This document shows, piece by piece, positions 1 to 18,000 of a stretch of 64,000 nucleotides of DNA. The notes under the pieces were generated by a model. It searched no databases, had not been told where the DNA came from, and was given only the letters and a program-made list of their open reading frames with translations. Position numbers and translations under genes: made by a program. Position 1 is the first letter of the stretch. Each line of letters starts with the position of its first letter. Origin of the DNA: Mesostigma viride (taxonomy: Eukaryota; Streptophyta; Mesostigmatophyceae; Mesostigmatales; Mesostigmataceae); assembly GCA_009746045.1 (NCBI GenBank), contig RPFO01000154.1, positions 7,163,193-7,227,192 of the forward strand, in the 5' to 3' direction.

Positions 1-650
1 TGGTCTTCATGGATAACCATGGTCTAGGTAGACGGTGGCTTGTTTGCCGGGTACGCACCCGTACGCTGCGGAGGTACACGGGAGGGGGAGTCCTATAGGC
101 GAATCTTAAGTTGAAGGCTATAGGGGGAGTCCTATAGGCGAATCTTAAGATGAAGGCTGGAATGTCGAGGGCACATTATTGTCTATTGTCAAAGTGGACC
201 CGGGATCCCTGGCTGGGATGATAGCAGCGCTTAGGCCAAGTAAAAAAGCATAGGCCAGCTTGCAATTGGAGGAGCATGGCGGTGATGCGGGTGCGTCTTG
301 GATGATCGGATACACTTTTTTAGGGTTGTTGACTCATGTGGGTGCTAATGCTAAATGCTGGCATGCTGCTGGCGGCGGCTTGAAACACCGTCTAACCTGC
401 ATACGCAGCACTGCCACAGCCAGGTCAGATATTGTCAGCTCTCTGCCTGTCTTTCTTACAATGCCATCGATATTGCCAAGTATTGAGACCAAGTTCATCG
501 TGTGCTGGCCATGTGTGCTGGACTTTTGTGCTGGCCTTTCGTGCTGGCCTTTTGTGCTGGCCATCCGCCGTGTCCCATTGTGTGTGATGATGCGCCTTTT
601 CTGTTGCCCATCCGCCCTATCCCTATCGCATTGTGTGATGATGTGTGCAG
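1..650. other. No gene recognised; 39-bp tandem duplication
   Basis: No coding region could be supported here. A 39-bp unit starting GGGGGAGTCCTATAGG is present twice in tandem (84-122 and 123-158) with a single base change. The stretch ends at the splice acceptor of the first recognisable ankyrin exon and may contain upstream exons or a promoter that I cannot identify. Confidence 0.5.
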
Positions 651-7068
<6,418 letters not shown>

Positions 7069-9010
7069 TGACCGTTGCCACCGCAGCCATTGCGGTGAGT
7101 TCCGTGCACCTGCGGTGCAGTGACTCCCTTGGTAATGTAGCTAACATGTGGCCTAACACTTGTGAGGTCTTGGTGACTTTTACACAGCTTATCAAGCTTG
7201 CCCTCTCATCAAGGCAATGACCCTGCCGGTTTTCACTGGGCCAAGGCTGTATAGGAAGTGCGGGCAATGAGCTCATGTCTTTGATAACCCCTTCCTTGAA
7301 GGAACATCCTGTGCACCAGGCCCCTACCTAACCCCCCCACCTCCACCTCCATTCCCACCCCAAAGAAATTTCTGACTTTCCTATTCAGCGTAGGCAGTGC
7401 TGAAAGAGACAGCGTAGGCAGTGATGAGAGAGACAGCGTAGGCAGTGGTGAAAGAGACAGCGTAGGCAGTTGTGAAAGAGACGTGTCACGCTCTGTTCCA
7501 GAGCCTGTACGACAGCTTCACAAAATGCCACTGTTGCACTGCCATGTGCCCCACCCCTTCCCCCCAGCGCTGAGACATTTAGATTCAATAAATAAGCAAC
7601 AAATTAAATGGAATCAAACAACGACATTGTGTCACGTAGCATATACGAACCCCCTTAGCAACTTGGTCTTGTCAATACCCACCATAATGCCTGGTCCTGT
7701 ATTTTATCGTTTTCAATAAATATATACTACTGCTGCTATATTCATTGAAAACTCCAATGTCACTAAATATATTCATGGATAATGATAAATTATGGAGTGG
7801 CATGCAACATAAGCAAGTCCTGAAAAGAAGAAATACCCTAGAGAAAATATTCTGACGCTGGCATGCAAGGATAAAGCCAAGACAAGGTACACAACTACAA
7901 GTAAGTAAGTACTTGCGTGTCATGCGCATGGGCATGCCACAGAGTACTATGCTAATCTCATTAGAAAAAATAATTACACGAAAGTTACAAATATCGTCTG
8001 CATCATATCCACAACTACAACTAAATATACACTGTACATGCACTGATTGTGATCCTTGTCCTGCCCTGATGTGCGTGTGTGTGTTTGCCTGCACCGCGCA
8101 TGTTCTCTGGTGGTGCGTGCACACTGCCGCCATGCAGTGAATGCGCCTGCATTTGCAAGTTCATCACCACAGGCTTATGTGCTGGTATTACGGCAGATGT
8201 CATGACATGCTTCCGCAATGCAAGTGGCGTTCATGGATGTTTCTTCCAACTGCCTCGGTAGGTGGCTGTGAGCCAGTGACATGGGATCCACACACGCGGG
8301 ACCATCAGCGTTGCTGCGAGTTTTCAAATTCAGCTGGCGTTACGGCCCTAGTCCTTGTTTGGTCGAAACAATGCCTAAAATGAATCAGTTTGGTCAGTCG
8401 AAAGTCATTTTGATATTTTTTGAGACTTTCGATCGTTGTTATGTGAGATTCAGGGACTTGGCCGAGTTATCCCATCATTTGGCCCAGGTGCCCGTGGCTT
8501 TGCCTTCAGTTTGGTGTGTTTACTGGTCTGTACCCGGGACTACCAGGTACCGGGTGCCAGATTTGCGGATACTGTGTAAATCTATGGGTAATATTTGGTT
8601 GTGGCGCTAGAGGTCCGGAGGACTGCTGGGCTGCGGGAAGGCGCACAGCCTAGGAAAAATACCGTAGGTGGCAATAGCTTCCGCGTCTTTGGTTTGGAAT
8701 GAAATCGGCTTGCGTGAAACTTGTCTGCCAAACGAGGTGTCATATCTGGGGTGATCATGTGCCCTTTGTGCAGCCCATTTAATTGCATTATTGATCTAGT
8801 TGTGCATTCAGGGCCTAGCTAGCATTTCCGCCCACTAGTAGCTAGAATTCTGGGCTACATTCCTGTAGTCCTCGCCGATAGCAGATTCCGTGTCAACACA
8901 GGCGTAACGCTAGCAGCTAGACTGGGATCTTTCGGAGTCGCTGGTGCGGCCACAATGGTTACCGGAGGTTTTGTCTAGGGCCAACATAGCTCATACACGA
9001 GCCACGAGGT
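7069..9010. other. Intergenic; 24-bp repeat, no gene recognised
   Basis: No coding region could be supported. A 24-bp unit (AGCGTAGGCAGTGNTGAAAG plus AGAC) is present four times at 7387-7482. The rest has no recognisable feature. The region separates the ankyrin gene from the retroelement-rich block. Confidence 0.5.
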
Positions 9011-9170
9011 AGCCATGGCTGACAGCGGAGCTCATAACTTTCACGTTTGAGCACCGAATTTAGCCGTGAATATCTCTATCGCTTCGTCTTTCTGAGACGC
9101 ACATGCTGATATAATTTTCCGAATCTAAAACGTAATATATGACGAGCAAACGCCCTCGACGCAACGCAGT

Positions 9171-10496
9171 TTGGCGGATGCGCTCGCCCATGAAAATGCG
9201 GCAGCTGCGGCTGCAGCTTTGCCAGCTCCGGCAGGCAGCGGTGACACTAGTCGTGCACTGGTGGTTGCCCAGCAACCTCCCGGGCTCAATGCCTCGCCAT
9301 CGGCATCGCCTGACCCTAAACGCGCCCGCTCAGCCGATAAAACAGGAGGGTCTTCACGCCCCTCGGAACCGCGCTGTCGGCTCCAACCTTTCCAGGTCGA
9401 TGATCATGACTGGACCAACATGTCTCCGTCTGATGCTCTGCACTGCATCCTCTACGGGGACTACGCCTCGCTTTACGACCTGTGCCTCCATCTCCATGAC
9501 AACAATCGCCTCCTCCTCCCGGACGGCCGCCGCTGGCACAACATCAGCACGCTGTTCGGGTGCCCCCGCCCCCAACTCCAGCACGCCATCCTCAACTCCC
9601 TTCTCATGCGCTCTGACGGCGAGATCTGGGCTCCATCCATTTCCGCCCCCACCCTCCGCTCCATCCTCACGGAAGCCTTCCAGCAGCACGGGACCCCCCT
9701 TGCTGCCGACGTAGCAGCAATCGGTGGCACGCTGACTGCTGAACTTCCTCACCTTTCCACCGCCGCCGCCTCCACCTCCACTGCCATTTCCGCCTCCACT
9801 GCCGACATCCAAGCCCAGCTCCTCGACCTCGACCAACGACTTCAAGCCACCGCCACCGCCCTTGCATGAGAGCTTGCATGACACCGCCGGCCTCACCGCC
9901 CAGGCGGTGAAGGACATCGCCGCCCAGCCGGCGCCTGCTGGCCCGGCCGGCGATGCTCCCTCCACCTGGGCGGACTTGCTTAAGCAGCACACCACCTCCA
10001 CCACCTCCACCATCTCGGCACAACTCAAGCAACAAGCCCTCGACCTTCGCGAGGAAGCCGACATCGCCCGGCGCAGCCACAATGTCATCGTCAAGCACTT
10101 CGACCAGCCGGCAGGTGAGACCTCCACGAGCCTTCTTGAGGCATTTAAGCGCGACATTTTTGCCCCCATGCTACTCACTGGTGAGCTGGACATGTCGGCT
10201 GTCCGCCTCCCCCGCGCGCGGGGGAAGGCTGGCCCGGCACCCGTGCTCCTCACCTTTAAGTACATGGCGGACAAGCTGTCGTTCCTTAAATGCCGCAAGA
10301 AGCTCTCGGAGACTCGCTTCACGCTGGACGACGACTTGACCCTGGCCCAGCAACAGCGGCGACGCGAGCTATGGCCGACCTACCTTCAGCTCCGGCAGAG
10401 CGCACGGGGGAACTTAGCCGGTATACTGGAGGGGGGCAGTCATCCACGTTGACCACAAGCCCTGGCGGCCCCCCCCTCAGTGCCACCTCAGACTAG
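9171..10496 (+). pseudogene. LINE ORF1 protein (L1-type), frameshifted
   Basis: The first reading frame (9171-9869, 232 codons) has an Ala/Pro-rich start (VVAQQPPGL, SPSASPDPKRAR). A second frame (9862-10452) carries the conserved C-terminal half: GETSTSLLEAFK, PAPVLLTFKYMADK and the FTLDDDLTLAQQQRRRELWP block. This is the RRM plus C-terminal domain of L1-type ORF1p, an RNA-binding chaperone that packages LINE RNA. It is paralogous to the ORF1 at 11589-12954. A frame change near 9865 breaks it, and no ORF2 follows. The 5' leader, GGCTGACAGCGGAGCTC at 9017, is shared with the other ORF1 element (11438) at the same distance from the start codon. The C-terminus appears to continue in another frame to about 10496. 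Confidence 0.75.
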
Positions 10497-10511
10497 GAAT
10501 ATATACCAGTA

Positions 10512-10645
10512 CGAGGACGATATACCAGTGCGAGAGGTCCCCAGTTCGATTCCGGTCGGATTCATTTGCAGATCGCGTTTTCCGCGTTTTCCGCGGCCTG
10601 GCACTGAACGCAAAGGTTTTCACCTTTGCGGAGTGTCTGATCAGA
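10512..10645 (+). mobile_element. tRNA-derived SINE (short copy) with 11-bp TSD
   Basis: The element is flanked by ATATACCAGTA at 10501-10511 and 10646-10656. It contains GAGGTCCCCAGTTCGATTCC, which resembles a tRNA variable loop plus T-arm and a Pol III B box (GGTTCGANTCC with one mismatch). Near its end it carries a perfect hairpin, GCAAAGGT-TTTC-ACCTTTGC. Two further copies lie at 18193-18318 and 18592-18717. The T-stem no longer pairs properly, so it is not a working tRNA gene. Confidence 0.75.
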
Positions 10646-10762
10646 ATATACCAGTAGTGTAGATTAGTCAGGCTTAGCCTAGCATGTGGCCCACGCGCAT
10701 GTGCGCCCATAATGGCCCCCATGGATGATGCCTTCAGCATTTAGCCAAGCCATGTCTATAAT

Positions 10763-11281
10763 CTGAGGTAGATATCTCAGATAGACTAGCTGGCACCAAG
10801 CCCGCCCAGCCTGGGAGATATGTCCTCACCTGGCGTGCCCCCGGCCGCGCGCGGCAGGGCCGCCACCCGTGGACTTTTCGTGATAGACTCGGCATGGACA
10901 TGTGCTACACTAGACGTGACGGGCTCACCCCCGGGCAGCCTCCTGGTTTGTCTGTTATATGGAGGCAGATGGTGCGCAAGGATAGATGGCAAGTAGTGAT
11001 GAAGGAGACCACCCCCAAGCCTGTGGGGGCTCCGCGTGTGACCAAGTATGGCATTCATAGCGATTCGGGCCGCGGTGCCCACACCCCTGTAACTAGGACC
11101 TAGATAGCTTATACCATCCATTCCATCCCATGTTCCGCTCCCACTGAGGACTTATGCTCACGTGACGCAGTCACGTGTCTATTAATTAATTAATTAATTA
11201 ATCCATTCCATCCCATGTTCCCCTCCCACTGAGGACTTATGCTCACGTGACGCAGTCACGTGTCTATTAATTAATTAATTA
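10763..11281 (+). mobile_element. 5'-truncated LINE family A, ORF2 C-terminus plus doubled 3' UTR
   Basis: Flanked by the 11-bp TSD ATGTCTATAAT (10752-10762 and 11282-11292). It encodes the last roughly 110 codons of a LINE ORF2 (WTFRDRLGMDMCYTRRDGL in the intact copy; frame-damaged here). The 3' UTR, hairpin CACGTGACGCAGTCACGTG and (TTAA)n tail follow, and then a second copy of UTR, hairpin and tail (about 11202-11281). One TSD pair encloses both tails. Related copies lie at 13705-13960, 42521-45889, 47132-47905 and 48638-54891. Confidence 0.85.
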
Positions 11282-11588
11282 ATGTCTATAATGGGACCCC
11301 CATGGATGTTGCATTAAGAATTTAGCCATGCTATGCCTATGCAGAGAGATGCTCTCTGTTGAGAAGCCATGCCCTAGCTCTTGTATAGCCAAGGCAGTGG
11401 ACGAAAATGGGCGGGACGAAAATGGCTGACGGCGGTATGGCTGACGGCGGAGCTCAGATCTGTTGCGTCTGAGCCCCAAGTTCGGTCAGACCACTCGCAT
11501 TCGATGCGCTTTATTCAGACGTACACGCCAGTATAATCGGTTACGGCTGAAACGCAGTATTGCCAAAGTTATCACGTGACAAGCAGCT

Positions 11589-12954
11589 ATGACGACCCCA
11601 AAAGCAAAACGGGGTTTGGAAAAGGAGCTTACCGGCTCCCAGCCCAACCCTCTCGCCATCGTTCTTGCCCAGCCGCCTGGGCTCGCCAACCCATCGCCAG
11701 CAGACCCATCGCCAAGCGCCTCGCCTGAGCCCAAGAAACCATGCCACGACCGCCACAAATGGAGCCAATTCTTGCCCGGCAACGAACATTTCAGCCTCCT
11801 CAGTCACCTGGCAGAAACTGTCGCCGCAGGAAGTCGTCGAGGTCCTCCAGTTCCTCACACAGGAACGGAAGGTCTTCGTGCAGCAGAAGGGGGGGGCGGC
11901 TATCGACTACCGCAACACGTCCTGGCTCTACACTTATGAAGAACCACGCCAACGCCTGTTTATCTTGACCAGCTACTACCAGCGCAGCCTCGCCGACATC
12001 AGCAGAGCGCTAGCCCCCGCCCCCGCACAGCCGGCAGCCCCTTCGGCTCCCTCCCTCTGCAAGGATGACATCCGCGCAGTGCTGGAGGAGCACGTGACCT
12101 GGCTGCTGGCCGAGAAGCTGACATCGCTGAACACGACGCTCAACACGGTGGAGGCCCGGGTCTCCAATGTGGAAACCAAGGTCGTCCACAAGCTCCAGCC
12201 CCAGTTCACGACGCTGCACACCGCGGCGCAAGCTTCGGAAACGCATGCTGCACTTGTCTCTCGCCTTAACCAGGTGGAGGGCAAGTGCGGCGTGCTCATG
12301 AAGAAGCTTGAGGCCATCACCGCCCACACCGAGGCCCTGGCCACACAGGTCCCCAAGATAGCGGAGCAGACGGCCACCATTGCATCCCAGCCACCCCGGC
12401 AGGATGCTGGTGACCTCCAGCCGCTCTCCTACGCGGACCTGCTGCGGTCGGCGACCGCCTCCACCACCGACGCCATCGCCACGAAGCTCCAGCTGGAGGA
12501 CCACCGCCAGGCCCAGCAACGGGAGGTCACCGACCGCGCTCGCCGCGAGTGCCGCGTGGTGCTACGTCGCTTCCCCCAGAAGCCAGGTGAGACGTCAACC
12601 TCTCTTGCTGACGAGCTCAAGAACCAGCTTCTTACCCTCATGGGCCTGGTAGGTGAGGTAGAACTGCGTGGGTGCCACCGCCTTCCCCACTCACGGGACA
12701 AGGCGGCTCCCCCACCAGTCCTGCTCACCTTCCCCTCCCCTGAGGATAAGCAGCGGTTCCTCTCTCGTCGCAAGAGGTTGCACGACCTCACCTGGACGCT
12801 GGATGACGACCTGACCCCCGCTCAGCAACAGCAGCAACGGGACCTGTGGCCGGAATACCTCCGCCATAAGCAGGACCCCGAGAAGCCCAAGGTGTACTGG
12901 AGGGGCGGGGACCTGATGATCAACCACAAGATGTGGACGCCCCCAGCGGGCTAG
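11589..12954 (+). pseudogene. LINE ORF1 protein with coiled coil and RRM, one N-terminal frameshift
   Basis: The N-terminus lies in one frame from ATG 11589 (LAIVLAQPPGL, SPSASPEPKK, matching the paralogue at 9171). From about 11790-11820 the homologous protein continues in another frame to TAG at 12954. The main part has a heptad-rich coiled coil (about 12080-12400: ALVSRLNQVEGKCGVLMKKL), then an RRM-like region (CRVVLRRFPQKPGETSTSL, PPPVLLTFPSPEDKQRFL) and the C-terminal WTLDDDLTPAQQQQQRDLWP block. ORF1p trimerises through the coiled coil and coats LINE RNA. It is the only gene of its element. The frameshift near 11800 could be a real lesion or a sequencing error. Confidence 0.82.
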
Positions 12955-13330
12955 AATAGCAATAGCCCTAGCAATTGTAACCATTGGAGTCAAGTGCCGC
13001 TAAGGCAGCCATGCCTAGAATGTTCGCCTAGCTGTGCCAACATACCTAGTCACGTGCCGCCAACGCACGGTACACAACCAGCCATAGCCTTAGCCTAGTC
13101 CTAGCACAGCCATATGCTACGCCCGTGCTATGGTCAGATTACTTGCCCACGCTATACTTGTTATGCCCCGCTTACATGGGTCTTATTGCACCCACAGTTT
13201 GCCGGATCGTTAGCCTGTCCTTTTAGCTAGCCGCGCCCGATTGCAGCTGTGGCATGCCTTTGGCATGAAGGAGACTGGGGGTCTCTGCCCTTTCTCCTGT
13301 AGTGCACACACAGGAATTAAAAGCACTTCA

Positions 13331-13358
13331 GTGCTCCGTGACTCCCCAACGGGAGCAC
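13331..13358 (+). other. LINE family B 3'-terminal hairpin
   Basis: GTGCTCC and GGAGCAC pair around a CGTGACTCCCCAAC-type loop, just before the (TTAA)n tail. Closely similar sequences precede tails at 43870-43915 (minus) and 51230-51270 (minus). It is probably the RNA structure recognised by the family reverse transcriptase. Confidence 0.65.
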
Positions 13359-13389
13359 GTGTTTAATTAATTAATTAATTGTATAGCCA

Positions 13390-13704
13390 TGATGATCTTC
13401 CCCCACATGACATGCTCCCCCTTAGCTGGGCATAGCGTGATAGATCACGAGGGTGCAGGTGCCCTGGTGCACCTAGAGCAAGGGTAGCTTACATTCCCAC
13501 CCTTGCAGGAAGTAGCCCAGAATGTATTAAAAGCCATATGCCCCTTCTCAGGGATATGTGCTACATATTCTCCCAACGGAGTTATGTTACAATTCAATTC
13601 GATTCGATTCAATAGCTCATACAAAGCATCGGCAGGGCCTCGTGGGATAGCACCTGACGTCAACCGGTGATCTGCACCAAGATGACCCGCTGACGGGAGA
13701 GCAC
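13390..13704. other. Intergenic, nothing recognised
   Basis: No gene, repeat or RNA structure could be supported here, apart from short A/T-rich runs such as AATTCAATTCGATTCG. Confidence 0.4.
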
Positions 13705-13960
13705 AGTCGATTAATTAATAAAAACACGTGAAGGAACATGGGATGGAATGGATTATGTAAGCTATCTAGGTCCTAGTTACAGGGTTGTGGGCACCACGTG
13801 CGGCCCGAATCGCTATGAATGCCATACGCGGTCACACGCGGAGTCCCCACATTCCACAGACTTGGGGGTGGTCTCCTTCATCACTACTTGCCACCTATCC
13901 TTGCGTTACTACCATCTCCGGATCCTAGGGCATCGCCAACTGACACCTACAGTCATCCGC
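13705..13960 (-). mobile_element. Decayed LINE family A 3' fragment
   Basis: Reading the minus strand, the ORF2 tail (CCTAGGATCCGG-type remnants, GGCCGCACGTGGTGCCCAC, TAGATAGCTTA) leads to a damaged hairpin (ACGTG only) and a TTAATTAAT tail at 13711-13720. It matches 47210-47560 but has many substitutions and small insertions. This is an old insertion. Confidence 0.65.
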
Positions 13961-14029
13961 AAAAGTAATTCCAGGTATACGCCGATATTGCGCTATAAAT
14001 AGAAAAAGACGCTAATTAGGGCTGGGTAT

Positions 14030-15680
14030 GCCCCAGCCAATGCACACATTTGTTGGCAACCAAAAATCAACCATTTGTAGTTCCCTGATGAGTGTGTAGC
14101 TTGCTGAGCTATTTACATCATGGAAATGGCAAAACCTTGAACAGTTATTAATTTTCCCGCAAAACAGGTCTTTTTTTACCGGACATTGGGAATAAACATA
14201 TCATAAACACTTCAGATAAGGCCACAAAATCAAGCGAAAATCCGGCTAACAGGGAGACAGCAGTGGTCCAAGTCCTGGCAGGTCATTCCGACAAGTCTAG
14301 CTCAAGTTATAAGTTTTTGCGTGCTAAAACCTGAACATACGCTAAATGAGGTTTTTCTGTGTATAAGGCCACCTAGACATCATGTTTTCCATCCAAGAAG
14401 CCAAAAAGCATGCACAACTCGATCACACAACATAAGAAAAGGCTAGGCACCTCATCTGCCCTCCCCTGCCCTCAGCATGGCCAGCCTTGCCAGCGTGCGC
14501 ATAGCAACACCATCGCTAGGCATACACGCACCAAGAGAGCATACACTATGCTCAGCCCAAGGTTACCATGTAAATTTATGCCAAGAACTCAGCAAGTATA
14601 CGTGTAAAAACCTTAGAAAGACTGCCCAAGCAATAGAGGCAACTGCAGCCTGCAAACTTGGCAGCAAATCATACATGTTGTCTGCCAAGCATTCACATCC
14701 TATCCAGCTTGCCTTGCTGCACACATAGCAGGGAAGTCTTAATGGTTATAGCTCAAGGAAAGCAATGGAAACACCTATCTAATGCAATGCCACTCATGCA
14801 GTATGGCAAGCAAAAGAACCACTCTCACCTTCCTTTCCAATATGGCGATTTGCTAAGAAGCTGATGCCAGCTTGTTAGCCTCTAGGCACATGCCGGATGT
14901 CGTTACTAAAACAGGCGTGTCAGATCCGGCACATAACAAAGCGTCTGAGCAAGCTCATGTCCAAAGGATTATGGAAAACAAATGTCAACACATTACCAAC
15001 AACTTGACCTCCGCGCATTTAGCATGCCAGCCACAAACTTCACGAAATTGTACGAAATTGCTAGGAATCTGACGATGCAACCGAAAGAAATGGAGAGCTT
15101 CCTGCGGGGAAACTGCCCGAAAAAAAGGCGAAAGGCTGACGTTAATGCACCTGCCTGCGTGGAAATGTTTCATGCATAAACTGGCACGCAAGCTCGAACA
15201 ATAAAAGACATCATCCATTGACCAGGCGAACAAGGAAGGTGCGCCTTCCGTGAATACGTCGAAGGCGACATGCGCAGGCCTGCGTAGGTTCTTACCTTGA
15301 ATGCCGGAAATGTAAAAGAAATCGGGAAGCTTCGGCACAAACTCGACAACACCATTAAGCTAGCTTCATAATCGCTCTTTAGAGCCTACGTTGCCTCACG
15401 ATAGCTGCCGTAAACCTGCATTAAATTTCATGATCCGCAAGAGAAATTATATCCTGGACCCCCGCGCCCGTAGCCGTTCGAGAAATGAGCGATATTGCAA
15501 ACCGTAAACTTTGCCCCATGAAATGAGGTCATCAACTAATCTTCTGCGAAATTCAAGCATTTTTTCTAGCTGTTTACGTGCCATATCGATTAATATTGCA
15601 TGAAGGCATGCCGCCATGGCCACCTCCGCGAGGGTTGAGCGGTCCGAGCACACATTATACACCGTACGGACGGTAAGGTA
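14030..15680. repeat. Unclassified decayed repeat, copy 1
   Basis: No credible gene is present. Blocks of this stretch recur at about 43930-44830, 52400-54130 and 58400-59050. Shared blocks include a CATGGCCAGCCTTG...GTGCATAGCAA segment (14475-14510 compared with 52945-52975), a GGAAACTGCCCRAAAA segment (15107 and 53591) and a terminal CGCCATGGCCACCTCCGC block (15611, 44752 and 54098). The order of blocks is kept between copies, which indicates one repeat family without visible coding capacity. Confidence 0.5.
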
Positions 15681-15774
15681 ATCCACCCGGTTAAGGGCCA
15701 CACCCGCTAAGGGCCACCCCTGGAACCCCCCCCCCCCCCCCAGCATTTTGCGCAATTTGGTTTGAAATGACCAG

Positions 15775-16769
15775 AATACACCCCCCGCATTGGTAGTTTC
15801 AATTCCAGGTAAATAGGTGTACGTTTATTCCAAATATAGCCAATAGTTAATCCCTGCTAAGCCTAGGGTATCAAGATGTCAGTGGCTAAAACGGAGCCTT
15901 ACTAGACCACGGAAGCCACTGGACTTCTAATGGGTTGTCATTGGGCATGTGGGTAAAGATCCTGTTTTTGCCCATGAGGTCATGAAAGATCTCAAGTGGG
16001 CTGGGCTTATCCTGGTCCGCGCCAGGGTCCCAGATTTTGTTTTGTTCATTTGCAACCATCCAGTAGCGTCGCATGCCGGAGTTCCATAGGTAAATGAAGC
16101 GTGAGAGAACCCCAGCTTTGTCGAAAACTGTGCGCCTATTGAACACCACATCGTTTCGCACCGTCCAGATTGTATATAACATGCATGTGCGGAGCCATAT
16201 CCACGCTTGTTGTGAAAAGGTGAGCTCAAGGCCAGGGGTGCCAGTGATGCCAAAGATTATTGAGCGGGTAGACACCGGTATGATAGGCTCAGACGTCCAG
16301 GCTGCCCATAAACCAATTGGTAGTTTTAATTCCCCTCAGCCGAAAGGCCCTTCGGAATAAGACATTAGCGTTTTATTGGTTGAAAGTGCTACTGTGCCCG
16401 CCCAATTAGTTTGTTTGTTTGGTTACCGAACAACCGTTGAACTGGCTGCAAAATTTAATAATTCTTTGTTTGTTGACTTTGTTCTGTATAACCCAGCCGG
16501 ATGCACTGCTCTTCAGTTACGGCTAGGAAAAGCACATTTTTCAGCCAGAGATTTAATATTTCTTTGTTTGTTAGCGAGAAAGCTGCACACGTGACAGGAA
16601 AATAATATTTATTTACACTTTCTTTGTTTGTTTGGTAGCTTCAAAAACTACAGTTCACTACACTCGGGAATAAGTTAATTAAAATTCTTTTGTTTTATTT
16701 ATCGTTTGCAGCTGGCCGGCGCCCAGCCTCATAATTATTTAGTAAACTTACCAATGCGGGGGGTGTATT
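15775..16769. mobile_element. MITE-like inverted-repeat element (about 470 bp without its LINE insert)
   Basis: A perfect 21-bp inverted repeat containing CACCCCCCGCATTGGTA (left 15775-15795) and TACCAATGCGGGGGGTG (right 16749-16769) bounds this region, with TA next to each core. Internal sequence has three TTCTTTGTTTGTT blocks and no coding capacity. A LINE family C fragment (15807-16315) is inserted near the left end. TA borders would fit a Tc1/mariner-type non-autonomous element, but this is not certain. Confidence 0.6.
15807..16315 (-). mobile_element. 5'-truncated LINE family C, ORF2 C-terminus
   Basis: Flanked by an 18-bp TSD, ATTGGTAGTTTYAATTCC (15789-15806 and 16316-16333, one mismatch). 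The minus strand from 16275 to 15886 encodes a protein aligned end to end with the C-terminus of the LINE at 28511-33732: IIFGITG, AWIWLRT, TIWTVRN, MRRYW, IWDPGA, PSPLEIFHDLMG and VQWLPWS. The 3' UTR follows, with an AATAAAC signal. Being inside the inverted-repeat element, it is the younger of the two. Confidence 0.85.
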
Positions 16770-18000
16770 TAACAACAGGTGGCGGCGTAGCTGCAAGGGA
16801 AGGGCCAGCGGTTGCCTCCAGGCCATGCCGTAATTCCAGCTGCTTGTTGTCGGTCGTTGCTTCGTATGTATCCAGTCGGTACTTGCATCGTATGGATTGA
16901 GCAACGATCGTTGCACAAGGTTACGTGCTCCGCATAGAGCTCGACAAGCAGCTTGTTCACTGTTCCATATGAACCGGCGTTCATTCCCTATGAGGACCAT
17001 AAGCCGTCGAGTCGTGACAACGGATGTCACCCTGAAGGGGTTGGTGTATTATCAAGGAGACAACCAGCGCAGGTCAGAAATCGGGAGAATCCGGACCATG
17101 GTTGCTCGAGCCTGACGCTATCTTGTCCGCGTGTTCGTGGCTTACGTGTAGAGCGACTAGATGACCTAGACGGCGCATTATGATAGTAATGATCACGGGT
17201 GCCAATAGAGGTTGCTGCTGGCTGGTCCGAGTTGGAGCTACAAAACCCTCGCGACAAAAATGTTGTCGCTGCTTCGGTAAACGGCGACAAAGCGGAATTA
17301 ATTACGGAGGTTTGCTGGACAGTGCTTTCTTTTCCCGTTGCGTCACTGAAAAGGTAAACGGTCTTGCGATGTCAAAACAGCAGCAAGTAGAAGTTGCTGT
17401 GTTTAATTGCAATGTGGTAGTTTGATTTAACACATATACTGCTTGAAGCTTTTCAAGGCTTGCTGGGATGTTGCCCATATGTTTCTAACGCTTTCTTGTC
17501 CAAGTGATGAAGACTGGCTTAGTTGGAAACTTGAGCTTGTCATGTTTACATTGTTATTGTGTTACAATATGTGCCTCTTTTCAGTATATGTTTCATATGT
17601 AATGCGAGGCTTCAGCATCATGGTTTAGCACCGTGGTGGCAGCCAAGCCTCTAATGACAATCTTGGACCTAACCTTGGCCTACGCAAATATTTGCTTCTT
17701 GTAATCTTGTTTCACTCTTTGGACTGAGCTAGCTTTACACCTGCTATTTGGCCTGCACCATCGTCCCTGGCTGCCAGTTACGTTTTGTGCCCCCCCCCCT
17801 GGCAGGCTGCAGGGTCTAGGATAGCGAGGGTGTAAAGTAGACATGTTGTGGGCACCCTCGGTGCATTTTCAGGACCAGCCATGACCTGGCCATGCCTTCT
17901 TTCTTGGCACATTGAACATGACTTGTCAGAGTGCTTTTTGGTCACTTGTGTAACGAACCCCCTGCATTCATAAATCGTAAACAATTATACAATCTCAGGG
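16770..18000. other. Intergenic, no gene recognised
   Basis: Short open frames exist on both strands but none has recognisable domains or convincing codon structure. Nothing else could be supported. Confidence 0.4.

Larger units (their letters stand above)
11392..13378 (+). mobile_element. ORF1-only LINE (HAL1-like), family B, 11-bp TSD
   Basis: A 1,987-bp element flanked by TTGTATAGCCA at 11381-11391 and 13379-13389. It contains a 5' leader, an L1-type ORF1 (11589-12954), a roughly 370-bp 3' UTR, a terminal hairpin at 13331-13358 and a (TTAA)n tail. No ORF2 is present, although the 3' end matches that of family B copies that do carry ORF2 sequence (51212-51452). The ORF1-only layout resembles mammalian half-LINEs (HAL1), which borrow an ORF2 in trans. 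Confidence 0.82.

Noticed and set aside
9861-9881. Short duplication of CTTGCATGA as the cause of the ORF1 break
   Set aside because: The two copies are 12 bp apart, which keeps the frame, so this does not explain the frame change.
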